The position numbers and the translations under genes were made by a program. The notes beneath the pieces are model-generated. The model made no database searches and was not told where the DNA came from. It worked only from the letters and a program-made list of their open reading frames with translations. From Azohydromonas lata NBRC 102462 (GTDB lineage Bacteria; Pseudomonadota; Gammaproteobacteria; Burkholderiales; Burkholderiaceae_C), in assembly GCA_945878385.1 (NCBI GenBank), contig CAMCTE010000063.1, forward strand, positions 1 through 12,228: a stretch of 12,228 nucleotides of DNA, written 5' to 3'. Positions 1 through 8,403 of the stretch are shown one piece after another (position 1 is the stretch's first letter; every line of letters begins with the position of its first letter).

Positions 1-1
1 C

Positions 2-832
2 GAAGCGCCGCTGCGGATGCTGGAAGGCCGCCTGGATGAGGCCGCGATGTCCAAGCTCAATGGCCGGGCCGAGGCCGGCGAAACCTTTGAGGCGGTGGCG
101 CGTGCGGCCCTGGACGCCATCGGACGCACGGGCGCAGCACCCAATAAAAAAGCCCAAGGTGCGGCGGTAACTGCTGCGGGGGCTGCAGGCGCTGCAGGGG
201 AGGCTCCCGCCGCAGCACGCACCTGGGGCGCCTTCTGGGGCCGCCTGTTCGCGCCCGACCTGCCCCGCCTGGCGGCCGAACACGCGGTGCTGGTGCTGTC
301 GTCCACGCTGCTGGCCGCGTTGGTGGGCATCCCGCTGGGCATTGCCGCGCAACGCTACCCGCGCTGGGCGGGCAGCATCCTGGGCACGGTGGGCCTGCTG
401 CAAACCATTCCCTCGCTGGCCCTGCTGGCCGCACTCATTGCCGCACTCGGGCGCATCGGAACCGTGCCGGCTCTGATCGCGCTGTTCCTGTATGCCCTGC
501 TGCCCATCGTCAGTGCCACACAGGCCGCCTTGAGCGAAGTGCCACCGGGCCTGCGGCAGGCCGGGCTGGCCTTGGGCCTGCGCCCGGCGCAGGTGCTGTG
601 GCATGTGGAGCTTGCCGTGACGCAGCCGCTGATCATGGCCGGCGTGGGGGCCGCCGCCGTGATTGGCGTGGGCACCGCCACTGTGGCCGCTTTCGTGGGC
701 GCGGGTGGTTTGGGTGAGCGCATCGTGGCCGGCCTGGCCGTCAATGATGCGGCCTTGATGATGGCCGGTGCGGTCCCGGCAGCGGCATTGGCGGTGTTGG
801 TGCAAGCCCTGTTCAAGCGCCGCAGAGCCTGA
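2..832 (+). CDS. Osmoprotectant-type ABC transporter, substrate-binding tail fused to permease (5' partial)
   Basis: The frame is open to the left edge, so the gene starts outside the window and the ATG at 17 is probably internal. The first ~40 residues (EAPLRMLEGRLDEAAMSKLN and on) resemble the C-terminal end of an OpuAC/OsmF-type glycine betaine binding domain. An Ala/Gly-rich linker of about 35 residues follows, then an inner-membrane permease domain with about five to six hydrophobic segments. The permease shows QTIPSLALLA, typical of OpuBB/YehW/ProW-like proteins, and an EAA-like loop (VPPGLRQAGLALGLRPAQVL) that would contact the ATPase. The protein ends in a basic tail, KRRRA. The likely role is uptake of betaine, choline or a related compatible solute; the exact substrate cannot be read. 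Its ATPase partner should lie to the left. It converges on the gamma-glutamyltransferase gene with a 45-base gap in which I see no convincing terminator. Confidence 0.82.
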   Translation, partial: EAPLRMLEGRLDEAAMSKLNGRAEAGETFEAVARAALDAIGRTGAAPNKKAQGAAVTAAGAAGAAGEAPAAARTWGAFWGRLFAPDLPRLAAEHAVLVLSSTLLAALVGIPLGIAAQRYPRWAGSILGTVGLLQTIPSLALLAALIAALGRIGTVPALIALFLYALLPIVSATQAALSEVPPGLRQAGLALGLRPAQVLWHVELAVTQPLIMAGVGAAAVIGVGTATVAAFVGAGGLGERIVAGLAVNDAALMMAGAVPAAALAVLVQALFKRRRA

Positions 833-877
833 TCACAGCCCGGCGCCGCAGGGCATGTGGCCGGCCGCGCAGACGCC

Positions 878-2512
878 TCAGAACGCCGCCACCGCCCCGT
901 TTGAGCGCGGATCGAAGCCGCCTTCCAGCACCCCATTGGGGTGCCGCACCAACATCCCGGCGTGGCCCACGGCCTCGTCCCAGGCACCGATGGTTTCCAC
1001 CTCGTGGCCCCATTGGCGCAACTGCGTCACCACCTCGGGCGCCCAACGCGATTCCAGCTTGAGCGTGTCGCTGGCGTTGCCCCACGTGCGGCCCAAGAGC
1101 CAGCGCGGGCGCGAAATGGCCAACTGCGGATGGTCGCCGAAGTGGCGCGCACGGTTGAAGATGGTGGCTTGCGTTTGCGGTTGCCCGTCACCGCCCATCG
1201 TGCCGTAAACCATGAAGCCCCCGTCGCCGAATTGCGCCAGTGCGGCATTGAGCGTGTGGAAGGGTTTCTTGCACGGCTCCAGGGTGTTGATGTGTTCGGG
1301 CTGAAGGCTGAAGCTGCAGCCCCGGTTCTGCCAATTCACGCCGGTCTCGGGCAACACGATACCGCTGCCGAACTCGTGATAGATGCTCTGGATGAAGGAC
1401 ACGGCCACGCCGTGGCGGTCGATCACGCCCATCCAAATCGTGTCGCCGGGGTCGGTGCGCCGGCCCCAAGGCAGAGCCCGTTGGGGGTCGTAGTCGGCGA
1501 GCAGTTCGTCCAGGAAGGCGGGGGCCAGCAGGTCTTGAGCCTGCAGCTTCATGAAGGCACGGTCGGTCACATGCGCATCGCGCACCTTGAAGGCCCGCTT
1601 GGTGGCTTCCACCTGGGCGTGAACGAAGGCAGCACTTTCAGTGCCCTGGCGCCAATCCTGCACCTTGAGCATGCGCTCCATCAGGCCCAGGATCATCAGC
1701 GACACCACCCCCTGCGAGGGCGGCACCATGTTGTGCAGGCGCGCGCCGTGGGCATTCAGCGTCAGCGGGTCCACCAGGCTCGCGTGATGGGCCTTCAGGT
1801 CTTCCAGGGCCACAGGGCTGCCCAGGGCCTGCAACTCCGCAGCCATCTGGCGCGCCAAGGCACCGCGGTAGAAGTCGTCCGTGCCCTTGTGGGCAATGCG
1901 CTGCAGCGTGGTGGCCAGGCGCGGTTGCTTGAACCACTGACCGGGCTGCGGCACCGCACCGCCGGGCAGGAAGGTTTCGGCAAAGCCCGGCACATGCTCG
2001 ATGTCGGCCCGCTTGGCCGCGGTCAGCGCGCTTTGGCTGAGGGTGGTGGGGATGCCGCTGCGGGCATGGTGGATGGCGTCGCCCAGCAGGCGCGACAGCG
2101 GCAGGCGCCCGCCCAGGGACTGCTGCGACAGACGATGCGCGGCGCCCCAACCACTGACGGTACCGGCCACGGTGAGGGCAGCCTGCGCGCCGCGAAACGC
2201 GATGCTGCCGGTGATGCCGCGCTGGGCATAGGCTTGGCGAGTGGCCGCGCGTGCGCTGCGGCCGCTGGCATCAATGCCACCGGGCACGCCATTGGGCCCG
2301 CGAATGACCCAGAAGCCATCACCGCCAATGGAGTTCATGTGCGGGTACACCACCGCGATGGTGGCCGCTGCGGCAATCATGGCCTCCAGCGCATTGCCGC
2401 CTTCGCGCAGCACATCCACGGCCGACTGCGCGGCCAGGGAGTGGGGGGCCACGGCCATGCCGCGGGTGCCGTATAGGGATTGCATCGTGTCGACTCGTTG
2501 GGGGGCGGCCAT
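878..2512 (-). CDS. Gamma-glutamyltransferase (GGT) family protein, YwrD-like
   Basis: A 544-residue Ntn-hydrolase of the gamma-glutamyltranspeptidase family. These are made as one chain that cleaves itself, exposing a Thr that is the nucleophile for transfer or hydrolysis of gamma-glutamyl groups, for example from glutathione. That Thr is T358 in GDTIWMGVIDRHG, matching the small-subunit start of known GGTs. R85 (ASGRSAR) fits the substrate alpha-carboxylate Arg, and GTMGGDG (437-443) is the usual glycine-rich strand. The PLSSM oxyanion motif of E. coli GGT is replaced by PFHTL (417-421), as I recall for the YwrD-like branch. There is no signal peptide, so it is probably cytoplasmic. Start chosen: ATG at 2512, with GCGAGG about 9 bases upstream; a TTG at 2518 is in frame but too close to that site. 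It lies 55 bases after the S9 peptidase gene, probably in the same operon. The family is sure; the substrate is not. Confidence 0.88.
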   Translation of the reverse strand: MAAPQRVDTMQSLYGTRGMAVAPHSLAAQSAVDVLREGGNALEAMIAAAATIAVVYPHMNSIGGDGFWVIRGPNGVPGGIDASGRSARAATRQAYAQRGITGSIAFRGAQAALTVAGTVSGWGAAHRLSQQSLGGRLPLSRLLGDAIHHARSGIPTTLSQSALTAAKRADIEHVPGFAETFLPGGAVPQPGQWFKQPRLATTLQRIAHKGTDDFYRGALARQMAAELQALGSPVALEDLKAHHASLVDPLTLNAHGARLHNMVPPSQGVVSLMILGLMERMLKVQDWRQGTESAAFVHAQVEATKRAFKVRDAHVTDRAFMKLQAQDLLAPAFLDELLADYDPQRALPWGRRTDPGDTIWMGVIDRHGVAVSFIQSIYHEFGSGIVLPETGVNWQNRGCSFSLQPEHINTLEPCKKPFHTLNAALAQFGDGGFMVYGTMGGDGQPQTQATIFNRARHFGDHPQLAISRPRWLLGRTWGNASDTLKLESRWAPEVVTQLRQWGHEVETIGAWDEAVGHAGMLVRHPNGVLEGGFDPRSNGAVAAF

Positions 2513-2567
2513 CGTCAACGGCCTCGCCCCGGGGATGATGGGAACTGCAGCGGGGCACGGCGGGGAA

Positions 2568-4600
<2,033 letters not shown>

Positions 4601-4601
<1 letters not shown>

Positions 4602-5611
4602 CAGAACGCTTCCTTTTCCGCTTCGAGGTAGGCCAGGCTCACATACTTGCCAATATTGTTGGCGAAGCCTTGCATAGTAGCGGCGCGCGCAGCCACCCTC
4701 GGGTCGGCCAGCACCATGGCCTTGGCCTGCGCCTCGGTCTTGTCTTCCTTCACCGCGCGCAGGCAGTTTTCCCAAATGCCGCGCAGGAATGCGCCATAGG
4801 CGTCCAGCAGTTCGGTGGAGGCCGCTCCGTGACCAGGCACCCACAGTTGCCGGGCGCCCGCATGGCGCTTGAGCTGTTCATAGCAGGCCAGGGTGCCGGG
4901 GTAGGAACCATCGTCCATGTTGGCGATGCGGTTGCCCATGGCCACATCGCCCACGCAGGTCAAGCCTTCTTCCACCACCTGAACGCACAGGTCGGAAGGC
5001 GTGTGGGCCACGCCGTAGTGGTGCATGCCAAAGGTGAGCCCCGCGATGGCCAGCGTTTGCCCGTGCTGCACCGTGCGGTTGGGCGGCACGATTTCGGTGC
5101 CCAGGGTGGATTGGTTGGTCCAACGCTCCATCAGGCCCCGCCACAGCGCGCCTTCGTGGCCGCGGATCATCTGCTGCGTATGCGGCAGCGCATAGATGGG
5201 CAATTCAGGGCCGTAGGCCTTGGCAAAGGCGTGATTGCCCAGCCAATGGTCGCCGTGGTAGTGGCTGTTGAAGACCGCCACCACCGGCAGCGCGGTGAGC
5301 CGGCGGATCATGCGAATGGCCATTTCGCCGATCTGCAGCGAACAGCCCGAGTCCATCACCACCACGCCCTGCGGGCCGATGGCAAACACCACATTGGCCA
5401 TCAGGCCACGGTTTTCGGGGGTGGGAAAGCCGTCGGGGGACTCGATCATCCACACCCGGCGGCTGAGCCGCACTGGCGCGCGGTCCGGTACCGGCGGGCC
5501 GATGATGAAGTCTTGCGTCTGCTCGGCCCAAGCCGCCAGCGCCTGCCAATCCGACAGTGCGGCAGCAGCACCCCACACACCCGCCGTGGCCAGGAACCTG
5601 CGCCTGTTCAT
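4601..5611 (-). CDS. Tat-exported metallo-beta-lactamase-fold hydrolase, SoxH-like
   Basis: A 336-residue metallo-beta-lactamase-fold protein with an N-terminal twin-arginine signal (MNRRRFLATAG, then a hydrophobic stretch), so it is probably a periplasmic, cofactor-loaded enzyme. The full two-metal site is visible: H117-Y-H119-G-D121-H122, H203 (GVAHTPSD), D222 (GDVAMGN) and H261 (VPGHG). It resembles SoxH and the 'quinoprotein relay system zinc metallohydrolase' relatives. SoxH is encoded in some sox clusters and is proposed to hydrolyse thiol esters or conjugates, but its substrate is not established. ATG 5611 is chosen because AAGGAAGG lies about 7 bases upstream and the Tat motif follows directly; the open frame reaches 5656. 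It sits 63 bases after arsR and overlaps the S9 peptidase start. Glyoxalase II-like or lactonase activity is an alternative. Confidence 0.85.
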
Positions 5612-5674
5612 GGAGCCCTTCCTTGCCGGCCGATGCCGGGCCCACTGCGAATGCAAGGGCCGCAGCGTGTTCGG

Positions 5675-6058
5675 CTAGCGCTGCGAAGCGGGCAGAAGCC
5701 GATCGGCGACCTCCACCTCGTCTGTGGAGTCCAACTCAATGGCCACCTGCGTACACACCGCCCGGCACAAGGTGGCCACCCGTTCGCTTTGCAGCCGATA
5801 GTAGATTTGGGTGCCGTCGCGCCGCTTGGACAGGATGCCGCTGCGGTACAGCGTGCCCAAGTGCTGCGACATGTTCGGCTGCGTGGTGTCGATCAGCTCC
5901 AGCAGTTGCGACACATTCTTTTCCTCCTGGCACACCGCGCTGATGATCTTCAGCCGTACCGGCGTGGCCAGGATGGAGAACAGTTCGGCAGCCGAATCAA
6001 AGACCCGGTCCTGGTCGAGATCAGGTTCGTCGTGGCGGGCGTCAGCGCTCATTCGCAT
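5675..6058 (-). CDS. ArsR/SmtB-family transcriptional repressor
   Basis: A 127-residue winged-helix DNA-binding protein. The ArsR core spans about residues 20-95: a helix with RLKIIS (35-40), recognition region TTQPNMSQHLGTLYRSGIL (58-76) and wing KRRDGTQIYYRL (79-89). There is no CxC metal motif in the DNA-binding helix, so it is not a classical arsenic or cadmium sensor. Cysteines are C43, C98 and C102: one after the second core helix and two in the C-terminal helix. This recalls the sulfane-sulfur sensors SqrR, BigR and the ArsR-type SoxR, but the positions are offset by about one helix turn from my memory of SqrR. The start must be 6058 or 6052: a stop codon is in frame one codon upstream of 6058. 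Neither ATG has a visible ribosome binding site. It heads the hydrolase/peptidase/GGT gene set and probably represses itself through the palindrome over its start. The stop is TAG. Confidence 0.88.
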   Translation of the reverse strand: MRMSADARHDEPDLDQDRVFDSAAELFSILATPVRLKIISAVCQEEKNVSQLLELIDTTQPNMSQHLGTLYRSGILSKRRDGTQIYYRLQSERVATLCRAVCTQVAIELDSTDEVEVADRLLPASQR

Positions 6059-6070
6059 AGTCTATGCGAA
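6052..6070. promoter_or_regulatory. Perfect palindrome over arsR start, likely ArsR operator
   Basis: TTCGCATAG-T-CTATGCGAA is a perfect 9-1-9 inverted repeat. Its left arm contains the arsR start codon (6056-6058). Autorepressing ArsR proteins bind imperfect dyads of this size near their own promoter, so an operator is the simplest reading. The dyad itself is seen; binding is inferred. Confidence 0.6.
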
Positions 6071-6159
6071 ACCACGGATATGTGGGCGCCCGTGACGGCC
6101 CACCATCGCTGTACAAGCGGGCCTGGTGTCCACCCGCACCATGGCCGCGCGCCAGCGCC

Positions 6160-6525
6160 CTAGCGCTTGATCGGTGGCTCGGTCGGTGGTTTGGTCGGTG
6201 GCTTGGTCTCGAACCCGTAGTGGTCGCGGTCCAGCACCGCGGCCACCGCCGTCACCTCTTCGGGGAACAGACCCATGTTCAGTTCGGTGCTGCAGTAGTC
6301 GACCATGCCCCGCAAGAGCCCAGCGGTGTTGACCTTGCCCTGCGGGCGGTAGATGGCGCTGCCGTTGCCGCCCACCTTGCGCACATGGCATGCGGTGCAT
6401 TGGTGTTCTGCCATCAGCTTCTGCCCCAAAGCCAGGTCGGCACCCTTGAAGAGCAAAGCGGGTTGCGCATGGGCAAGCGGGGCCCACAGCAAGGCCGCGA
6501 AGATGAGGGCAGGAAGGGTTTTCAC
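6160..6525 (-). CDS. Small exported monohaem c-type cytochrome with proline-rich tail
   Basis: A 121-residue protein with a clean Sec signal (KTLPALIFAALLWAPLAHA, after the start) and one haem motif CTACH (43-47). A possible axial Met is M84 in ELNMGLFPEE. The pattern GLLRGMVDYCSTELNMGLFPEEV, with an unpaired Cys78, resembles a family of small cytochromes in sulfur-oxidising bacteria; I cannot name a characterised member. The tail TKPPTKPPTEPPIKR is low-complexity and comes from a 12-base DNA repeat. The start chosen is GTG 6525, which begins the signal peptide; a TTG at 6549 would add eight residues and is less likely. The ribosome binding site is weak (GGAA, 10-11 bases upstream). It is divergent from fccA and may exchange electrons with FccAB or SoxAX; that is inference from position. 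The stop is TAG. Confidence 0.75.
   Translation of the reverse strand: MKTLPALIFAALLWAPLAHAQPALLFKGADLALGQKLMAEHQCTACHVRKVGGNGSAIYRPQGKVNTAGLLRGMVDYCSTELNMGLFPEEVTAVAAVLDRDHYGFETKPPTKPPTEPPIKR
6171..6206. repeat. Three copies of a 12-base repeat in the cytochrome tail
   Basis: TCGGTGGCTCGG, TCGGTGGTTTGG and TCGGTGGCTTGG lie end to end, each differing by one or two bases. On the minus strand they encode the TKPP/TKPP/TEPP tail. The unit length keeps frame, so copy number could vary without breaking the gene. Confidence 0.85.
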
Positions 6526-6693
6526 GATGGTTTGTTCCAGTCCGTGCAAGTAGATTCGATTTCACTGATATTTAACGCCACCACGAACGGGATGGCAAGT
6601 GCGGGCGGCAGTGCGCCGCCGTGGCCCTCCCCACTGCGCACGCAGCAGCCAGTGACACACAATACGCCCGTTTTACAAGAAGGAGCAATGCCC
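6526..6693. promoter_or_regulatory. Divergent intergenic region between small cytochrome and fccA
   Basis: This 168-base gap must hold the promoters of both the leftward cytochrome gene and the rightward fccAB pair. An AT-richer patch at about 6551-6576 stands out from the GC-rich surroundings. The fccA ribosome binding site AAGAAGGAG is at 6677-6685. I could not assign convincing -35 and -10 boxes, and I see no clear operator here. Confidence 0.45.
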
Positions 6694-7029
6694 ATGCACA
6701 TCGTCCGAACCCTGGCGCTGGCCACCTTGGCAGCGGCCTCAGCAGCGGCCTCTCATGGGGCTGCGGCCCAAACGGATGTGAACCTGGCCCGCAACCTGGC
6801 CGCCACCTGCGCCAATTGCCATGGCACCAACGGCAATGCGGTGGGCAAGGATGTCAAGCCCCTGGCGGGCGTGCCGGCTGCCAACATCACCGGGCTGATG
6901 GCCGCCTACAAGGCGGGCGCTGTTCCGGGCGCCACCATCATGCACCAGATCGCCAAGGGCTATACCGACGATCAGATCAAGCTGATCGCCGAGTACCTGG
7001 CCGCGCAGAAGCCGGCGGCCAAGAAGTAA
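6694..7029 (+). CDS. fccA: Cytochrome c subunit of sulfide dehydrogenase flavocytochrome c
   Basis: A 111-residue exported monohaem cytochrome that accepts electrons from the FccB flavoprotein during sulfide oxidation in the periplasm. There is a signal peptide of about 25 residues (ending near HGAAAQ), haem motif CANCH (39-43) followed by GTNGN, and likely axial Met83 in ATIMHQIAKGYTDDQI, a stretch highly typical of FccA and SoxE-type cytochromes. It has one haem, like the Chlorobium subunit, unlike the dihaem FccA of Allochromatium vinosum. Two in-frame ATGs compete: 6688 is only 2 bases from the AAGAAGGAG site, whereas 6694 is 8 bases away and is preferred. fccB starts 12 bases after its stop. 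Confidence 0.88.
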   Translation: MHIVRTLALATLAAASAAASHGAAAQTDVNLARNLAATCANCHGTNGNAVGKDVKPLAGVPAANITGLMAAYKAGAVPGATIMHQIAKGYTDDQIKLIAEYLAAQKPAAKK

Positions 7030-7041
7030 AGGATGAACGCC

Positions 7042-8325
7042 ATGAACAAGCACTCGATTTCCCGCCGCCGCCTGTTGGGTGCCGGCTCTGCGCTCGCTGG
7101 TTTGTCGATGGCCGGCTGCGCCACCACCGACACCGGTCCTTCCATCGGCCGTGTGGTGGTGATCGGCGGGGGCTTCGGCGGCAGCACCGCCGCGCATTAC
7201 CTGAAGATGTGGGGCGGCAACATTGAAGTCACCCTGGTGGAGCGCAATGCCAGCTTCATCTCCTGCCCCATGAGCAACCTGGTGGTGGGCGGCTACAAGC
7301 AGATCGGCGAAATCACCAAGGGCTACGACGGCCTGAAGGCCATGAGCATCAAGGTGGTGCAGGGTGAAGTCACCGCCATCGATGCCGCCGGCAAGAAGGT
7401 GCGGCTGGCCGATGGCACTCAACTGGCCTACGACCGGCTGGTGGTGTCCCCCGGCGTGGACTTCATGAACGAAACCGTGGGCGGCCTGGCCACCCCGGCC
7501 GCGCAGGCCAAGTTCCTGCACAGCTGGAAGGCGGGCCCGCAGACGGTGGCCCTGCGCCAGCAGATCACGGCCATGCGCGACGGCGGCGTGGTGGCCATTT
7601 CCATTCCGAAGGCCCCCTACCGCTGCCCGCCCGGCCCCTACGAGCGCGCCTGCATGGTGGCCGCCTACCTGAAGGAGCACAAGCCCAAGAGCAAGGTGCT
7701 GGTGCTGGATGGCAACCCGGAAATCGTCTCGAAGAAGGGCCTGTTCGAGAAGGCCTTCAAGGACCGCTACAGCGGCATCCTGGAATACCGCGCAAACGCC
7801 GAACTCAAGGAAGTGGATGCCGCCAACAGCGTGGCCAAGCTCGAGTTCGAAGACGTGAAGGCCGATGTGATCAACGTGATCCCGCCGCAGCGCGCCGGCG
7901 ACCTGGCGCGCAGCGCGGGCCTGATCAATGCCAACAACCGCTGGGTGGGCGTGAACTGGCTGACGATGGAATCCACCGCCGCCGCGGGCATCCATGTGCT
8001 GGGCGACGCCACCATGAGTGCACCGGCCATGCCCAAGTCGGGCCACATGGCCAACCAGCATGCCAAAGTGTCGGCCGCGGCCATCATCAACCAGCTCAAG
8101 GGCCTGCCGGTGAACGCCACGCCGGTGGTGATGAACACCTGCTACAGCTTCGTGTCGAAGACCGAGGTGGTGCATGTGGCCTCGGTGCATCAGTACAACG
8201 CCGAGCAGAAGACCTTCCTGGCGGTGCCGGGTTCGGGCGGTGTCTCTGCTGCAGCCAGCGAACTCGAAGGCCGCTATGCACTGAGTTGGGCCGACAACAT
8301 CTGGGCCGACATGCTTCGGGCGTGA
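7042..8325 (+). CDS. fccB: Flavoprotein subunit of sulfide dehydrogenase flavocytochrome c
   Basis: A 427-residue FAD enzyme oxidising sulfide to sulfur or polysulfide with cytochrome c as acceptor. It has a Tat signal SRRRLLG (7-13), needed because FAD is loaded before export. The Rossmann fold follows (VVVIGGGFGG, 38-47). Cys75 in SFISCPMSN matches the covalent FAD Cys of A. vinosum FccB. Cys195 (YRCPPGPYE) and Cys367 (NTCYSF) match its redox-active disulfide pair, so the protein should be catalytically complete. A second FAD motif is HVLGDAT. Cys26 in SMAGCA could be a lipobox, so Tat-lipoprotein anchoring is possible. Start: ATG 7042 has AAGG about 9 bases upstream; ATG 7033 overlaps that site and is less likely. 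It pairs with fccA and is followed by a strong terminator. Confidence 0.93.
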   Translation: MNKHSISRRRLLGAGSALAGLSMAGCATTDTGPSIGRVVVIGGGFGGSTAAHYLKMWGGNIEVTLVERNASFISCPMSNLVVGGYKQIGEITKGYDGLKAMSIKVVQGEVTAIDAAGKKVRLADGTQLAYDRLVVSPGVDFMNETVGGLATPAAQAKFLHSWKAGPQTVALRQQITAMRDGGVVAISIPKAPYRCPPGPYERACMVAAYLKEHKPKSKVLVLDGNPEIVSKKGLFEKAFKDRYSGILEYRANAELKEVDAANSVAKLEFEDVKADVINVIPPQRAGDLARSAGLINANNRWVGVNWLTMESTAAAGIHVLGDATMSAPAMPKSGHMANQHAKVSAAAIINQLKGLPVNATPVVMNTCYSFVSKTEVVHVASVHQYNAEQKTFLAVPGSGGVSAAASELEGRYALSWADNIWADMLRA

Positions 8326-8377
8326 GCCCCCGCGCAGCGCGGTCTTTGCCGCGCCGCCGTCATGGCTGGGTCAGCAT

Positions 8378-8403
8378 AAAGGGCACCCGCGGGTGCCCTT
8401 TTT
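8378..8403. terminator. Intrinsic terminator between fccB and the sox genes
   Basis: A perfect inverted repeat with arms AAAGGGCACCCG (8378-8389) and CGGGTGCCCTTT (8390-8401). The T run reaches 8403, giving a strong GC stem with a small CGCG loop. It lies 52 bases after the fccB stop and its end touches the final stop codon of the soxB frame. A T tract also exists in the minus direction, so it could serve both converging transcripts. Confidence 0.88.

Noticed and set aside
833..877. Possible terminator between the converging permease and GGT genes
   Set aside because: GC-rich with short self-complementary bits (GGCGCC, GGCCGGCC) but no clear stem with a T tract.
941..2476. Long plus-strand open frame (511 codons) opposite the GGT gene
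   Set aside because: The translation is rich in His, Gly, Ala and Arg with no recognisable domain. It mirrors codon bias of the minus-strand GGT gene, whose motifs are clear.
6154..6167. AGCGC-CCTA-GCGCT hairpin over the small cytochrome stop codon
   Set aside because: Only five base pairs and no T run; common in sequence this GC-rich.
6562..6571. TCACTGATAT near fccA, resembling TCACTGATGT at 10189-10198 upstream of soxB
   Set aside because: A 9/10 match between two short gaps can arise by chance, and it lacks symmetry or matching spacing to the starts.
6739..8190. Minus-strand open frame (483 codons) opposite fccA and fccB
   Set aside because: His/Gly/Val-rich with no fold signature, whereas fccA and fccB have all cofactor residues.
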